Below are positions 48,401 through 59,904 of a stretch of 64,000 nt of DNA, piece by piece. Every line of letters begins with the position of its first letter. The first letter of the stretch is position 1. A program made the position numbers and the translations under genes. The notes under the pieces were generated by a model. That model did no database searches. It saw only the letters and a list, made by a program, of their open reading frames with translations, and was not told where the DNA came from. The DNA is from Mytilus trossulus. Its lineage: Eukaryota; Mollusca; Bivalvia; Mytilida; Mytilidae. The stretch is from NCBI RefSeq assembly GCF_036588685.1, contig NC_086374.1:89150059-89214058 (forward strand), in the 5' to 3' direction.

Positions 48401-49489
48401 TTGAGGCGTATAGAAGGTTTACAAGGTACAGAACCATATACAATTAATATGGAAGCGACCTTTCATCAAGATGTAAACAATGAAAAAATGGCGACCTATG
48501 CCGAAGTAACTTCAGATACTTATTTAAGTCAGAGCAATCTGAGCAATCTAACATTGAAAGAAGCACTCTTTACAGTAAACAAAAGGAATCAAGTGACCCT
48601 AGTGATCATGTAAAGCCATTTTTTAATTATTTTTTTTATAAAAGATCAATATATGCATGACTCGGTTAAACCTCCTCTGGCGCAATCATTATGGTTAACA
48701 AATCAATTAGAGCCAAAGTCCCTAAACAGTGTAAAAAGGATATACAGAGAATCAGAGAGATGTGGCGAATACATATGGCCAATGAGCGTGACAGACTGTC
48801 TTTGCTAGTACAGGGGTTAAAATTACGTGAAAGGCAAGTACCCTTTCACTCACAAAACCCTCACAACCTGCATACGCTGCAAAAATACACAATACGCATA
48901 AAGGGGAAAAACATTCCACCTTTCTCCGGATGATGGGCAAATACACCAAGCCCTTACCCTTCCAGGCTGTGAAATTCAAGGTTTATTCAAAGAGTACCTT
49001 AGAATAGATGATAAGCACACAGCTTGTGAACAGGAGAAGCCACTAGAGAAAACGATTCCAAGAAACCTTCCGATTGGAAAATGTTATGGGAGAACTTTTC
49101 ATGCTGGGCAACCAGAATTCCAAAACACCAACACTAAACCAATGACAGAGAGAACATGTCACAAATGCCTGAGGCCAGGCCATATGCTTTTTCAATGTCC
49201 CAATGAATGGGTTTGCAAAATATGTAAAGAAAGCGGACACAAAATGGTAGACTGCCAACCACGTGTTCAGTATGGTGATAAAAGTAGACAGCAACCTGAG
49301 AATGACAGCAATGCACCCATGGACAACAAAGACCTAGATGAAAATCATGTATATCTTACTGTATAAGAAACTCCTGTAAAACCACCTACTAAAATCAAAT
49401 CTGAAAAAAGAAACAACATCAGTAAAACATCAACCAAAAAGACAGTTGCACAAATAAATTGTAAAGATGTACTAAATTTACTAAAATGA
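48401..49489 (+). pseudogene. Zinc-knuckle ORF1/Gag-like gene of a retroelement, broken
   Basis: Three frames form one diverged protein. 48401-48613 encodes an N-terminal part with SNLTLKEALFTVNKRNQV. 48682-48930 carries an RRM-like middle (MWRIHMANERDRL, SQNPHNLHTLQKYTIRIKGKNIPPF). From about 48925, one frame over, come ALTLPGCEIQGLF and RTFHAGQPEFQ, then two CCHC zinc knuckles, CHKCLRPGHMLFQC and CKICKESGHKMVDC. Breaks: a frameshift between 48600 and 48690, a frameshift at about 48920-48930, and an in-frame stop TAA at 49364-49366, after which the same frame stays open to TGA at 49487. From memory this is the nucleic-acid-binding first ORF of a mussel retroelement, probably a LINE. No reverse transcriptase follows; a foldback element starts 26 bp later. 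Confidence 0.75.
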
Positions 49490-49514
49490 CAAATAAATTA
49501 CAGCTCAGATCAAA

Positions 49515-50625
49515 TAGTGAAAACCTACCCGCGACAGCTTAATTAAATGAGGGTGAGACCCCCCTGGTCTTTCAATGTCCATAAAATGAGACTAAATCAT
49601 AGACTCTGTATATATAAAGATTGTATTAGAGGACTTTCCCAGAATAATGTCATATTCGATATCTATGGAGAGCTTATATTGTCACTTTTCAGCTAACAAT
49701 TATCAAAATTTTAGGACAAAGGGCACAGGGAATTGTGATAGCCCCCTGATCTCTCAATCTGCCTAATATTAATCAGACATTTAGTCAATAGGTAGATACA
49801 AACATGAATTAAAGGAATTCGGGTATACTTCCTGCTTTTCATGTTTACGGAGCGCCAAAAGTGCCAGTTGGATATTCAAAATATACAGTGAAAACCTACC
49901 TGAGACCGCTTGATTGAGGCTGAGAGACCCCTGGTCTTTTAGTGTCCATAGAATTTGATTAAATCATAAACTCTTTAAATATAAAGATTGTATTAGAAGG
50001 ATTTCTCAGAATGTCATATTTGATATCCATGGAGGGCTTATATTGTCACTTTACGGAGGGCTTAGATTGTCAATTTTTAGCTGAAAAGTGATAATCTAAG
50101 CCCTCCGTAGATATCGAAGATGACATTATTCTCGGAAATACTTTGGACGCAATCTTTGTATATACAGAGTCTATGAATTCGTCTAGTTTTATGTACATTG
50201 AAAGAACAGGGGTGTCTGTCTGACCGTCATTTAAGCGGTCTTAGGTAGGTTTTCGCTATATATTTTGAATATCCAACTAGCACTTTGGGGCCTCCATAAA
50301 CATAGAAGACCGGAAGTGTACCCAAATTCCCTTAAGAATCGTTTGTATTTTCCTATTAATTAACTATCTGCTTAATATAAGGCAGATTAAGCAATCAGGG
50401 GGCTATCACCATTGCCCTGTGTCCTTTCTCCTAAAATTTCGACAAGTTTTAGCTGAAAAATGACAATCTAAGCCCTCCATATATATCGAAGATGACACTA
50501 TTCTCGGAAATCTTTTTGATACAATCTATATATATACAGAGTCTATAAATTTGTCCAGTTTTGTGTACATTGAAAGAACAGGGGGTCTAATCGTCATTTA
50601 AGCGGTCTTAGGTAGGTTTACACTA
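49515..50625. mobile_element. Nested foldback element (about 1.1 kb imperfect palindrome)
   Basis: The ends TAGTGAAAACCTACC (49515) and GGTAGGTTTACACTA (50625) are inverted. The same end sequence recurs inward at about 49886 (cagtgaaaacctacc) and, inverted, at 50240, so each arm is a tandem pair of end modules separated by a ~190-bp linker. The centre lies at about 50080 (gagggcttagattgtc ... gataatctaagccctcc). No coding frame. It behaves like a foldback or MITE-type element. Confidence 0.8.
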
Positions 50626-50629
50626 TATA

Positions 50630-53535
50630 TTTCTGTTTTATGGGTTTTCCATATTTATTTCTATTTATATTTCTAAATGTTTCAGAATCATCGGGTTTTG
50701 TTTTTGTTATAAGAAATATAAGATAGAAAATAACCCTAATATAACATAAAGACAAACTTACATAAGCATATCTATTGATAAGGGTTTATATGGATGGGGT
50801 CATAATACGATTTCCTACGTATCTTCTCGCTCCTTTGAACTATCAAAATCATGCTTTTTATGTTGTCAAATATTAAAGTTTTTTATGATTTTCAAAAAAA
50901 TTTGAATATCCAACCGACTGCTAGCAGCCGGATGGATATTGAATATCGAATAAGGAAGCGGCTGCTAACTTCACATCCATACTTATTTGACGGTTTTATC
51001 TCTTTTGCGTAGCTGTTATATTAAAGGATAATTGGCATGTTAAGAGTGACGTTTGTGTCATGTGTACATTTGTTTGTCTGTTTGTCATTTTCGTGTTTAG
51101 CCATGGTGTTGTCAGTTTATTTCCGATTTATGAGTTTTATAAACCAGTAGAAAATAAATGCATTTGATACGACAGGAATATACTCCCATAGATACATCTC
51201 AAATCTTTGTTACGCAAAACTGCTACAACCTGTGGTTTCTCACCGCTTTCTAAATTAAGAGGAAAAATACAACGTTATATTGATATTATATATATTTTTT
51301 TAAAGAACATTACTATTAATTTGCCCAAACATTTTCTCGTGAAATCATTAAAGACGCGTCATCGCCAAGAACGTCATCCACACGAGTTTTATCAGTCTCG
51401 ACAGTGTTTTTGAAAGGGCGATACTCTTTTCAATTGATACATCCTCATTGTTTTTCATTATTACAATGATTGTTATGCGTGATATATGTGAATGATTTGA
51501 CAATCGATACATATGACAATACCTGACTTATATATATGGTTGATCCCGCGTATGACAGGCACGCTTTGCAATCTGTCAGTTTTCCCGCCTGAAAGCTTTA
51601 TCCCGGAAATAATCTCAGTCTTGTTCCGTCTGATCAATTAAGCTAACTTCTATATTAGTGTAATAATTCAATCCCCTAATTTCCTATACAAGTTTTTCCG
51701 ATATATTCTAACGTTTTGCCTACACAACTCTTTGTGTATTGACAATTAACAAATTATTCTTTTGGAAGATACAAAAAGATTATTTTGCCTTATTTTCAAA
51801 AATACCTACTAAAACAACATTGAGGCCAAAGTAAACCGATTTCGGTAGGAGGATTTAAGCTCATAAGGGTTTCTTATCATACTAAGATTATTTTTTCTAT
51901 TTGTGTGTGACTATTTGATTTGTGCAATCTTATTATGAACTTGTGCTATGTTTTTAAGTGCATACTATGTTTTTAACTTGTATATTATCTCTGGTATCTT
52001 ACTATGCACTATATGTTTAAAATGGTGTTGTATGTGTTTATATATTTTGATATTCAGTCGACTTGAAAAACTCACTGGAGCTTGGGTTTATGTAGTTTAT
52101 TGAATATCGACTCTAAATTAAACTTTGAATTTTGAATCTTAATTATCGGTTATAAGACATGTACTAATTGATATTTTAGTCGCAGATTCGTGACTTTTTA
52201 TCATTAAATAATTTTGATAAATTTGGACAAGCATCCTTAGATTTAAAATGAACTTCAACAATTTTAATTTGATTAATAAACTTAAAGAAATAAAGAAATT
52301 CCACAAATTTACTTAAGAATAATCATTTCATGGATAAATTCAAAATCTAAAAAAGAATCAGATCAACTGTCATATAAACAGATTAGCCAGCAACTTATAT
52401 AGAGCAATAAAAATATCAAATTTAACGGCAAATAACTCAATTTTCAAAAACTGGACAAGCAGTAAAATTTAATCAAAATATGATTTTAGATAAACTACCC
52501 TGCCATTCTTATTCTTTTTCGAAATATTTTAATTTGATGAAAGCAAAACCAAAAACAGTGGTTTTGGGAGCTAACTAAAGATGAGTCAGTCAAAATAAAA
52601 GTTTCTATTGATTCTGAATTTTAATTTAAAGATAGAAAAAGAAAAATGGTATCAATTAAAAACATTCCCCCGCAAAGGTATTTAAATTTTCCTCCTTAAA
52701 GAGGGACGAAAGATACCACAATGACAGTCAAAAACTCATAAGTTGAAAATACACTGATAAAAGACAACGCCATGGCTTAAAGATAAAAAGAAAAGAGAAA
52801 AAAAATGGTACACAAGAAAAAACATAGAAAACTAAATACTAAGCAACACGAACCCCAATAAAAACTGGGGATGATCTCAGGCGCGCCGTAATGGTAAGCA
52901 GATCCTGCTCCACATCGAAAAATATTTTGGAAAGTGGCACAATGTTTATTTAAGAAAACAACACAAGCAAAAGACAACAACTGCTGTACTATATATGTAA
53001 CAATATTTAAGACAATACATTTTTGACATGCTTATTTCTGAAATCATTTTGGGATCAAATTAAACTTTTTACTTGATAAATTAAAATGAGACATCATATA
53101 CATATGTACTTGGATCACTTTTGTACGGATACAAAATAAACGGTACAAATTATTACAGTATTAATGATTTATTAACAATTAAACGTTTCACTGTATATAA
53201 AGGATACTATATATCCGAGCAAAAAACATTTGTTTCAAATTTTTAAAAAGGACTTTTTTCAACATCATGAAATAATGACAAATAAAGAAGGCAAATATGA
53301 GAATTCCATAATCTTGTGGTAGCACACATTAAATTATTTTCTTGAACTAGAATTTATAATATATCATGTTATCTTATTTTTATTCAGTTGCACATATGTC
53401 ATTAGCTTAAATATTATGTATATTGTCGCAAGCACGTACTAACCTTATCACTGATATGCTATATACCAATGTTACGAGGTCGGGATAAGGTACCGGTACT
53501 TTATATACCTCTAACAAATGTAAAATTCAAGTAAA
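50630..53535. other. Non-coding stretch
   Basis: Holds retroelement-tail fragments at 51030-51140 (minus) and 52695-52920 (plus sense, abruptly cut after tgctccacat). An inverted pair 'gaatatccaaccg / ggatattgaatatc' lies near 50905-50955. The small frames at 51207 and 52777 are not supported. Confidence 0.5.
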
Positions 53536-53539
53536 ATGG

Positions 53540-54310
53540 TATATCATTTATTATATAACATAAAACTATGTACTGGCTTCCAAAGTTGCACAAACCACCT
53601 TTCAAATACAGATGGTTTTCGTCTGCAAATAAACTCATCATAGATACTATTCCACTGCTAAACTGTCTGTATATTCTACTTACTAGTACACTTGGTAAAA
53701 TCAAGTACCTAAAATACATTGCTCAAATAAGGGCTTTGAAATAGTGGAATTATTTATATTGTATGTGTCAACATTTCGTTGGAAGGACTTCATAAATTGG
53801 AGGCTCATATTGGTGATTTCGAATCTGTTGAAAATTTTAATAGTTCTTCCCAATATATTACTTTGTCTCATAAAGAAAAAGAAATCACACACCTAAATAC
53901 AACGGCGTTTAAAAGTCATATTGCGAATGTATATGTTCAAACTCTTTTAGGTAATTTTCCAGTAACAACACACAAAAGGACTATGTCATTGGACCTGCGT
54001 TGTTACAATAACTGAACTTGAGGTTTTATTAGATAACATTTTTGTTCTCTATGGAGATTCCATTAATCGGCAAGCTTTAGAAATTTGAATGAATTGACCA
54101 TGAATAACACTTTCAGATATTTGGATGATATATTCTCAACTTCAGCATATACATTAAAAATATTTATCCTGCTGTTCTGAAATTGAATAACGCTAATACT
54201 CACTAAAGACTATAGTAAAATATCGCTGTCCAATTAACACTGTCCTTTCCTGGATATTGATACTTTAATTTTAACAGGAGGCTCAATGCTGTAATTTATG
54301 CAAAACTTTT
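53540..54310 (+). pseudogene. Reverse transcriptase fragment, degenerate
   Basis: Readable pieces in order, in shifting frames: YWLPKLHKPPFKYRW and SANKLIIDTIPLLNCL (53571-53705), TELEVLLDNIFVLYGDSINRQAL (about 54008-54085), and NTFRYLDDIF (about 54105-54135), the last being the Y-x-D-D type catalytic motif region. The segment with PMGTNCAP expected between the last two is missing. Stops and frameshifts are frequent. The 78-codon frame at 53779-54015 lies between recognisable pieces but I could not align it. Same broad family as the C-terminal fragment at 33859-34165. Confidence 0.7.
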
Positions 54311-54314
54311 AGGA

Positions 54315-55135
54315 TCAATTCGAGCGTCACTGATGAGTATTTTGTAGACGAGACGCGAATCTGTCGTATATTCAAAATTTAGTCCTTGTATCTATGATGA
54401 GTTTATTTACAACCACTGGGTCGATGCCACTGCTTTAGGAGATTTATTTCCCCGAGGGTATCTCCAGCCCAGGAGTCGGCACTTTTTGTGCTGACATGAA
54501 TTATCACTGACATGGTTATATTCATAGATTAACTGTTAACAAAATGTTGAATAATTTAAATCTTAAGGCTTTTCTACCTCAGGCATAGATAACCTTAGCT
54601 GTATTTGGTCAAAATTTTAGAAATTTTGGTTCTCAATGCTTTTCAACTTCTTACTTTATTTGGCATTTTTTATTTTTTGGGATGCGAGCGTCACTGAGGA
54701 GTCTTTTGTAGACAAAACGCCCGTCTGGCGTATAAACTAAATTTAGTCCTGGTATCTATGATGAGTTTATTTACAACTTCTGGGTCGATGCCACTGCTGG
54801 ACCAGGTTGAGATTTATTTCCCCGAGAGTATCTCCAGCCCAGTAGTCGGAACTTTTTAGCTGACATGAATTATCATGGATATTGTTATATTTATAGATTA
54901 ACTGTTAACAAAATACTGTTTTTTTTAAATACTAAGGGTTTTCTACCTCAGGCTAAGATAACCATAGCTGAATTTGGCAAAACATTTAGGAATTTTGGTC
55001 CTCAATGCTCTTCAACTTCTTAATTTAGTTGGCATTTTTTTTTATTCAAGCGTCACTGATATGTTTTGTAGACGAAACGCGCGTCTGGCGTATATACAAA
55101 ATATAGTCCTGGTTTCTATGATGAGTTTATTCACA
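54315..55135 (+). repeat. Three tandem copies of the common mussel repeat
   Basis: A tail-only copy (54315-54405) followed by two full copies of about 360 bp (54406-54770, 54771-55135), each starting 'tgggtcgatgccactgct' and ending 'cctggtatctatgatgag'. Confidence 0.85.
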
Positions 55136-55507
55136 AAAACAAATTAAAGAAAGACGACACTGTTTAACATCTAGACCAAAAGGTTATATATATTATGCAC
55201 TTGTTTGTCATCCTCAGAAGCCATATAATTGACAGTGCCGTCGTACTTCGTATACCATTGTTGTATTCTTTAAGGTGAGAAGTGATAATCATTGAGGGAA
55301 TTTATCTCTTTGTTATGATGAAGTGAGAAAATACATTGTGAATCATTAAATCTGCTTGGTATCAACACCACATCATTAGTACAATCTCAATGCTATATTC
55401 TAAAATATAGCAGTGGACAAACTCAGGTACATATTTAATGTTGACGACGATACAAGTGTTGGTTGTGTATAGTGCGACCAATAGAATTATTCATTGAAGC
55501 AGGCATT

Positions 55508-55585
55508 AGTTTAATCCGACATTTGTTTATCCGACATTTGTTTAATCCGACATTTGTTTAATCCGACATTTGTTTAATCCGACAA
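55508..55585. repeat. 18-bp tandem repeat, about five copies
   Basis: Unit 'tttaatccgacatttg(tt)' repeated; one unit lacks two bases. Confidence 0.85.
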
Positions 55586-55784
55586 TAACTGATAGTAAAC
55601 TTGAAAATGCACATGAAATGTATGTGTGTATTTTTTTTGGTGGTGACAGAGTTTGCTTGATTAATTAAGGTGTGACATCTACGACTGAGCTATCTTTTTT
55701 TTTACAATTTGATTGGCTTACTTCTGGTGAGTGTTTTTATCTTACATGTTCTGAAATGTAATGTTATCATGAATATGACAATGA

Positions 55785-56515
55785 AATACGAAAACAGAAA
55801 ACGGTAAAAAGTAACAAAGTCAGCCTAAGCGTTCGGAAATTTCTTATTGTGAACTACTGAGGTATTATAACAACAGAAAGTGGAAAATAGTAACAAAGTC
55901 ATCCTAAGCGTTCGGAAGTTTGCTACTGTGTACGACTGAGGTATTATAACAACAGAAAGCGGAAAATAGTAACAAAGTCATCCTAAGCGTTCGGAAGTTT
56001 GCTACTGTGTACGACTGAGGTATTATAACAACAGAAAACGGAAATAGTAACAAAGTCATCCTAAGCGTTCGGAAGTTTGCTACTGTGTACGCCTGAGGTA
56101 TTATAACAACAAAAAGCGGAAAATAGTGACAAAGTCATCCTAAGCGTTCGGAAGTTTGCTACTGTGTACGACTGAGGTATTATAACAACAGAAAGCGGAA
56201 AATAGTAACAAAGTCAGCCTAAGTGTTCGGAAGTTTGCTACTGTGTACGACTGAGGTATTATAACAACAGAAAGCGGAAAATAGTAACAAAGTCATCCTA
56301 AGCGTTCGGAAGTTTGCTACTGTGTACGACTGAGGTATTATAACAACAGAAAGCGGAAAATAGTAACAAAGTCATCCTAAGCGTTCGGAAGTTTGCTACT
56401 GTGTACGACTGAGGTATTATAACAACAGAAAGCGGAAAATAGTAACAAAGTCATCCTAAGCGTTCTGAAGTTTGCTACTGTGTACGACTGAGGTATTATA
56501 ACAATGGAAAGTGGG
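55785..56515. repeat. 79-bp minisatellite, nine copies, ending in the GPCR start codon
   Basis: The mark 'cctaag' occurs at 55824, 55903, 55982, 56060, 56139, 56218, 56297, 56376 and 56455 (period 79, one unit 78). The next unit start, 'aacaacagaaagcgg' in the array, is 'aacaATGGAAAGTGG' at 56500, i.e. the first codons of the GPCR. The first unit is the most diverged. Each unit carries TGA-GGT-ATT-ATA-ACA just before the position of the start codon. Confidence 0.92.
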
Positions 56516-57448
56516 ATATTTGCTATTGTACCTATTGTATTATGTACCATACTTTTTATTGTACATATGTATGTGGTTGGAATTGTTATGACGACGAAGA
56601 AATGGTCGGACAACCGTTTTCTTAGCCTAGCACTATTCTTAAGCATCAGTGATGCTGCGATGATGGTTGAATCAATTTGGCATGCCAGCATAGGTGGTGA
56701 TATAAATGCCAGTAAAATCAGTCATTTCCAATGCACAATCCTGAGCCATTTAACATCAGGCACGATTCAGTTTTCACTTCTTCAAACTCTTTTCATTTGT
56801 GTCGAAAGACTCAATGCAACTTTTGCAACATCAAATATGATTTTAAAACAACTGACCAGCAATCTTTCGGTCGGCATTGGTTTTATCATAACGCATGTTT
56901 ATGTTTCGTTACGGTGTATTGTCGAGCTATTTGATGTTGAAGGCAACTCAGATAAACCGAAAGGCTGCGACCCAACTTACACATTTCAGAGAGAGTTTTT
57001 ACTTTTCAACGAAATACCAAATCTGGTATTGGTGACAGTAATAACATCGTGTTACATTGCTATTATAGTTAGAATTGTGAAACAGCGTAAGAAAGTACCG
57101 GAATCTGATGGGTTGACTGATTTGCAGATAAAACAGAAGAAACAGTCAGCACTTAAGATGCAGAGGAACGTAATAACATTAAGCTGTATAGTCGCCATTA
57201 CTCTTTGTGCGATACTACCTAGATGCATTTACGGGCTGTATTTTCAGAGTAGACCAGATACCTACACAAAAGAGTCGTGGATAAATGATGCAGTCAATGT
57301 TTTTTTGTTGTTGAATCCTTTGTTTGATCCCTTTGTTTACATTTTCAGAATGAAAGAAGTTCGAGATCGACTAAAATGTCAATGCTTTAAAAGAAATAAC
57401 AGAGTTGTTGGAAGCTCCGGTAATCAGACAAATCCCTCTCATCATTGA
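56504..57448 (+). CDS. Rhodopsin-like (class A type) G-protein-coupled receptor, intronless
   Basis: 314 residues, seven hydrophobic segments at about 5-28, 39-60, 79-100, 120-141, 172-194, 224-246 and 262-282. Landmarks: Asp50 in LSISD (TM2), Cys77 and Cys155 (TM3-loop 2 disulphide pair), Glu101-Arg102 at the end of TM3 with Leu in the third place (ERL instead of DRY), Pro239 in TM6 and a variant NPxxY motif in TM7 (DPFVY, 275-279), then a basic helix 8 with CQC. The usual TM1 Asn is not evident. The N-terminus is almost absent and has no signal peptide. The ATG at 56504 is forced by an in-frame TGA at 56489-56491. Ligand unknown; the small extracellular face suggests a small-molecule or peptide receptor, but that is inference. 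The minisatellite directly upstream forms its 5' leader. Confidence 0.85.
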   Translation: MESGIFAIVPIVLCTILFIVHMYVVGIVMTTKKWSDNRFLSLALFLSISDAAMMVESIWHASIGGDINASKISHFQCTILSHLTSGTIQFSLLQTLFICVERLNATFATSNMILKQLTSNLSVGIGFIITHVYVSLRCIVELFDVEGNSDKPKGCDPTYTFQREFLLFNEIPNLVLVTVITSCYIAIIVRIVKQRKKVPESDGLTDLQIKQKKQSALKMQRNVITLSCIVAITLCAILPRCIYGLYFQSRPDTYTKESWINDAVNVFLLLNPLFDPFVYIFRMKEVRDRLKCQCFKRNNRVVGSSGNQTNPSHH

Positions 57449-59900
57449 AATGTTGAGTAATACATAACATTCTATGTGTTGATTTTAATTCAAATCTTAA
57501 CATTGAATAATGTATATTTCTTGTCTGCATGCGATTGTTAAATGAAAAAAAATATGGCGGCAGTAATTTTTTGAACTATCTGAAATTGACAATTTTGCCT
57601 AATCCCGTGAGTACTGTATAGGCCTAAAAACATGTCGTATTTGACAATTTTACACAATTTGCGAATGGTATTCACAATTAAAAAGAGGAAAATAGGAATG
57701 ATCTAATTGGAAATTATAAGTCAGCACATTCTGAACAGTACTTACTTTATCGTATCTTTTAACTTTATTGTATTTGAACCCTAAGAAAATACCGTTAAGT
57801 CCCTCAGTATATTGTTTTTACAAATTTCTATAAGAATTGTCTACAGCAGCACTGGCTTTAGATGAGTTTGGCTATATCTTTTATATATTTAAAAAAAAAT
57901 AGCTCTTCAACGATTTCCGGAATTTATACATCTTCGGATTTCAAATGATTGGCTTTGAGCGTTCCTGATGAAGGTAAATCCAGAAAAGCGCTTCGCTTCG
58001 CTTGCAATTAATTATGAAACGTGTTGTTTTCCATTTTTTTGTTATGTAACATATAACATTTTGAATTTCTGAATACTTGTATAAATGTTCGGATGTTGTA
58101 AAAACCTTCAAAATAAAAGTATACTGATTATTCAGATAAAATGTATTAGGGAAGTGACACATACTAAGATGAAATGTATTAGGGAAGCAACACATATTCA
58201 GATACATTGTATTTAAGGAATGGCTGTAATATTTTGTCTGTCTATGAAGCGTGTTTAATATTTCAAAGTGTGCACCAGATTTTTAATGTAATTTTGAATA
58301 GACAGAAAAAAACACGTAGTGTACACAGATTTTCAAAAAGCAAGTTAAAAAGAAAAAAAAATTACATTAATTTAACGGCCAATTTAAGAATTGGTTGACC
58401 GGTTGACCAATACGATGGGTATGTGTGTCAACCATCTAGTGAACATTTATGAATAGAGGCAACATTAGTATACCGTTGTTCAAAAGTCGGAAATTAATTG
58501 AGAACAAACAAATCCGAAATACAAATTAAAACCGGGAAAACAAAAGAACAACAGAAACCTGAGATACAACAAAAACAAACCCAATGCAACATACATAGAA
58601 ACGAACTATTTGATAACAACTACCATATTCCTAAAATGGTACAGGATATCTTTAAGAAAAATGGTTGGTTGGACCTGGTTTTATGGTCAGTTTTATAACA
58701 ATACCGAAAATACCGGTAAAATGACAATATTACATAACAAGAATACAATACAAATAAATGCATGAACTCACATGACAGAAAATACATAAATACATGATAG
58801 TATAGTACATTTCGGCATGTTAACTTATCCAAATTGCAATTATTTGACTGATTGTGAGTTTGCAAGGCGATGTTTTATGCATGGCTGGAGACACATACTC
58901 TGTCACTTCACCAAGACTCGTTTCATGTGAGCTCATGCAATTACCTTAAATAATGTTTTACATACATGTTTTATCGGGTTTTTGAGATTTAACATCGATA
59001 ACTTTTGTTGCTTGTACTATATTACATCAAAGTTTTCGAATTTTCTGTGAGGAAAATTTCAATTTCATAAGTAATTAATTTATTTTGTAAATAGTTAAAG
59101 CCATTCAAATTATCTTATTCTGCATATGGCACAATACTAATGAGAAACCAATGATTAATACATTATTTAAAAACCGAAAGTGCAAAAAAAAAGAAGAAGA
59201 GGAAGAAAATATTCGATCCTTAAAAAACATTTGAAATATGGAATTACGAAAGGGTCGCAGATAAACAAAAACATAATGATTGCATTATTAAGTGATTATC
59301 AACATTTATATTGTAAAGGTGATTGTGTAAAGGTAATAATGCCTTTATTTCAGTGTATTTACTATATTTAGCAGTAAATACGCAAACACATACCATTTCA
59401 AACATGCAGAGATGTTTAGTGCTAAATAATACAGTATGAAATAATAGATGTATTTTCACTCTAAGACATTTAGTTGAAATAGAAATTGCTCTCAATGACC
59501 CTTAATATATCTCCAACTTACCTACTTGCGTCAATCAACAATCAGCTATTCAATCATAACGTCAAATGATTTGAATAATGTTACCTTGATTCTTTAGCTA
59601 ATGGCGGACACATTTGAAAAAGTATGAATACGTCTAGTATATCCTTGGTCAGAAATACAGGATTAAGGAACAAGAGTCACCATCACTTATATCTCCTTGG
59701 TCAGAAATATAAGACTTAGGAGCAAGAATAAATATCCCTATTATCTACAAAATGCTTACCAGAGGAATCGCATTAACTGAATGTAACAACTGAAGTAACA
59801 TATGAGGCAGAAGATACTCACCCTTTTCGTTCGGTTATAATTAAGTTTATTACATATAGGCTATAGAGGAATACCGTTGCTAAAACACAGTAACCAAATA
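57449..59900. other. Downstream of the GPCR; repeats and unassigned sequence
   Basis: Contains the 'gttcctgatgaaggtaaatccag' repeat (57850-58030) and a minus copy of the 'tgtaccaagtcagga' repeat (58490-58880). A 54-bp duplication with 'tccttggtcagaaata' occurs at 59642 and 59696. No gene is supported. Confidence 0.5.
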
Positions 59901-59904
59901 AACT

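Noticed and set aside
56377..56691. 104-codon minus-strand frame
   Set aside because: Antisense to the GPCR 5' end and to the minisatellite.
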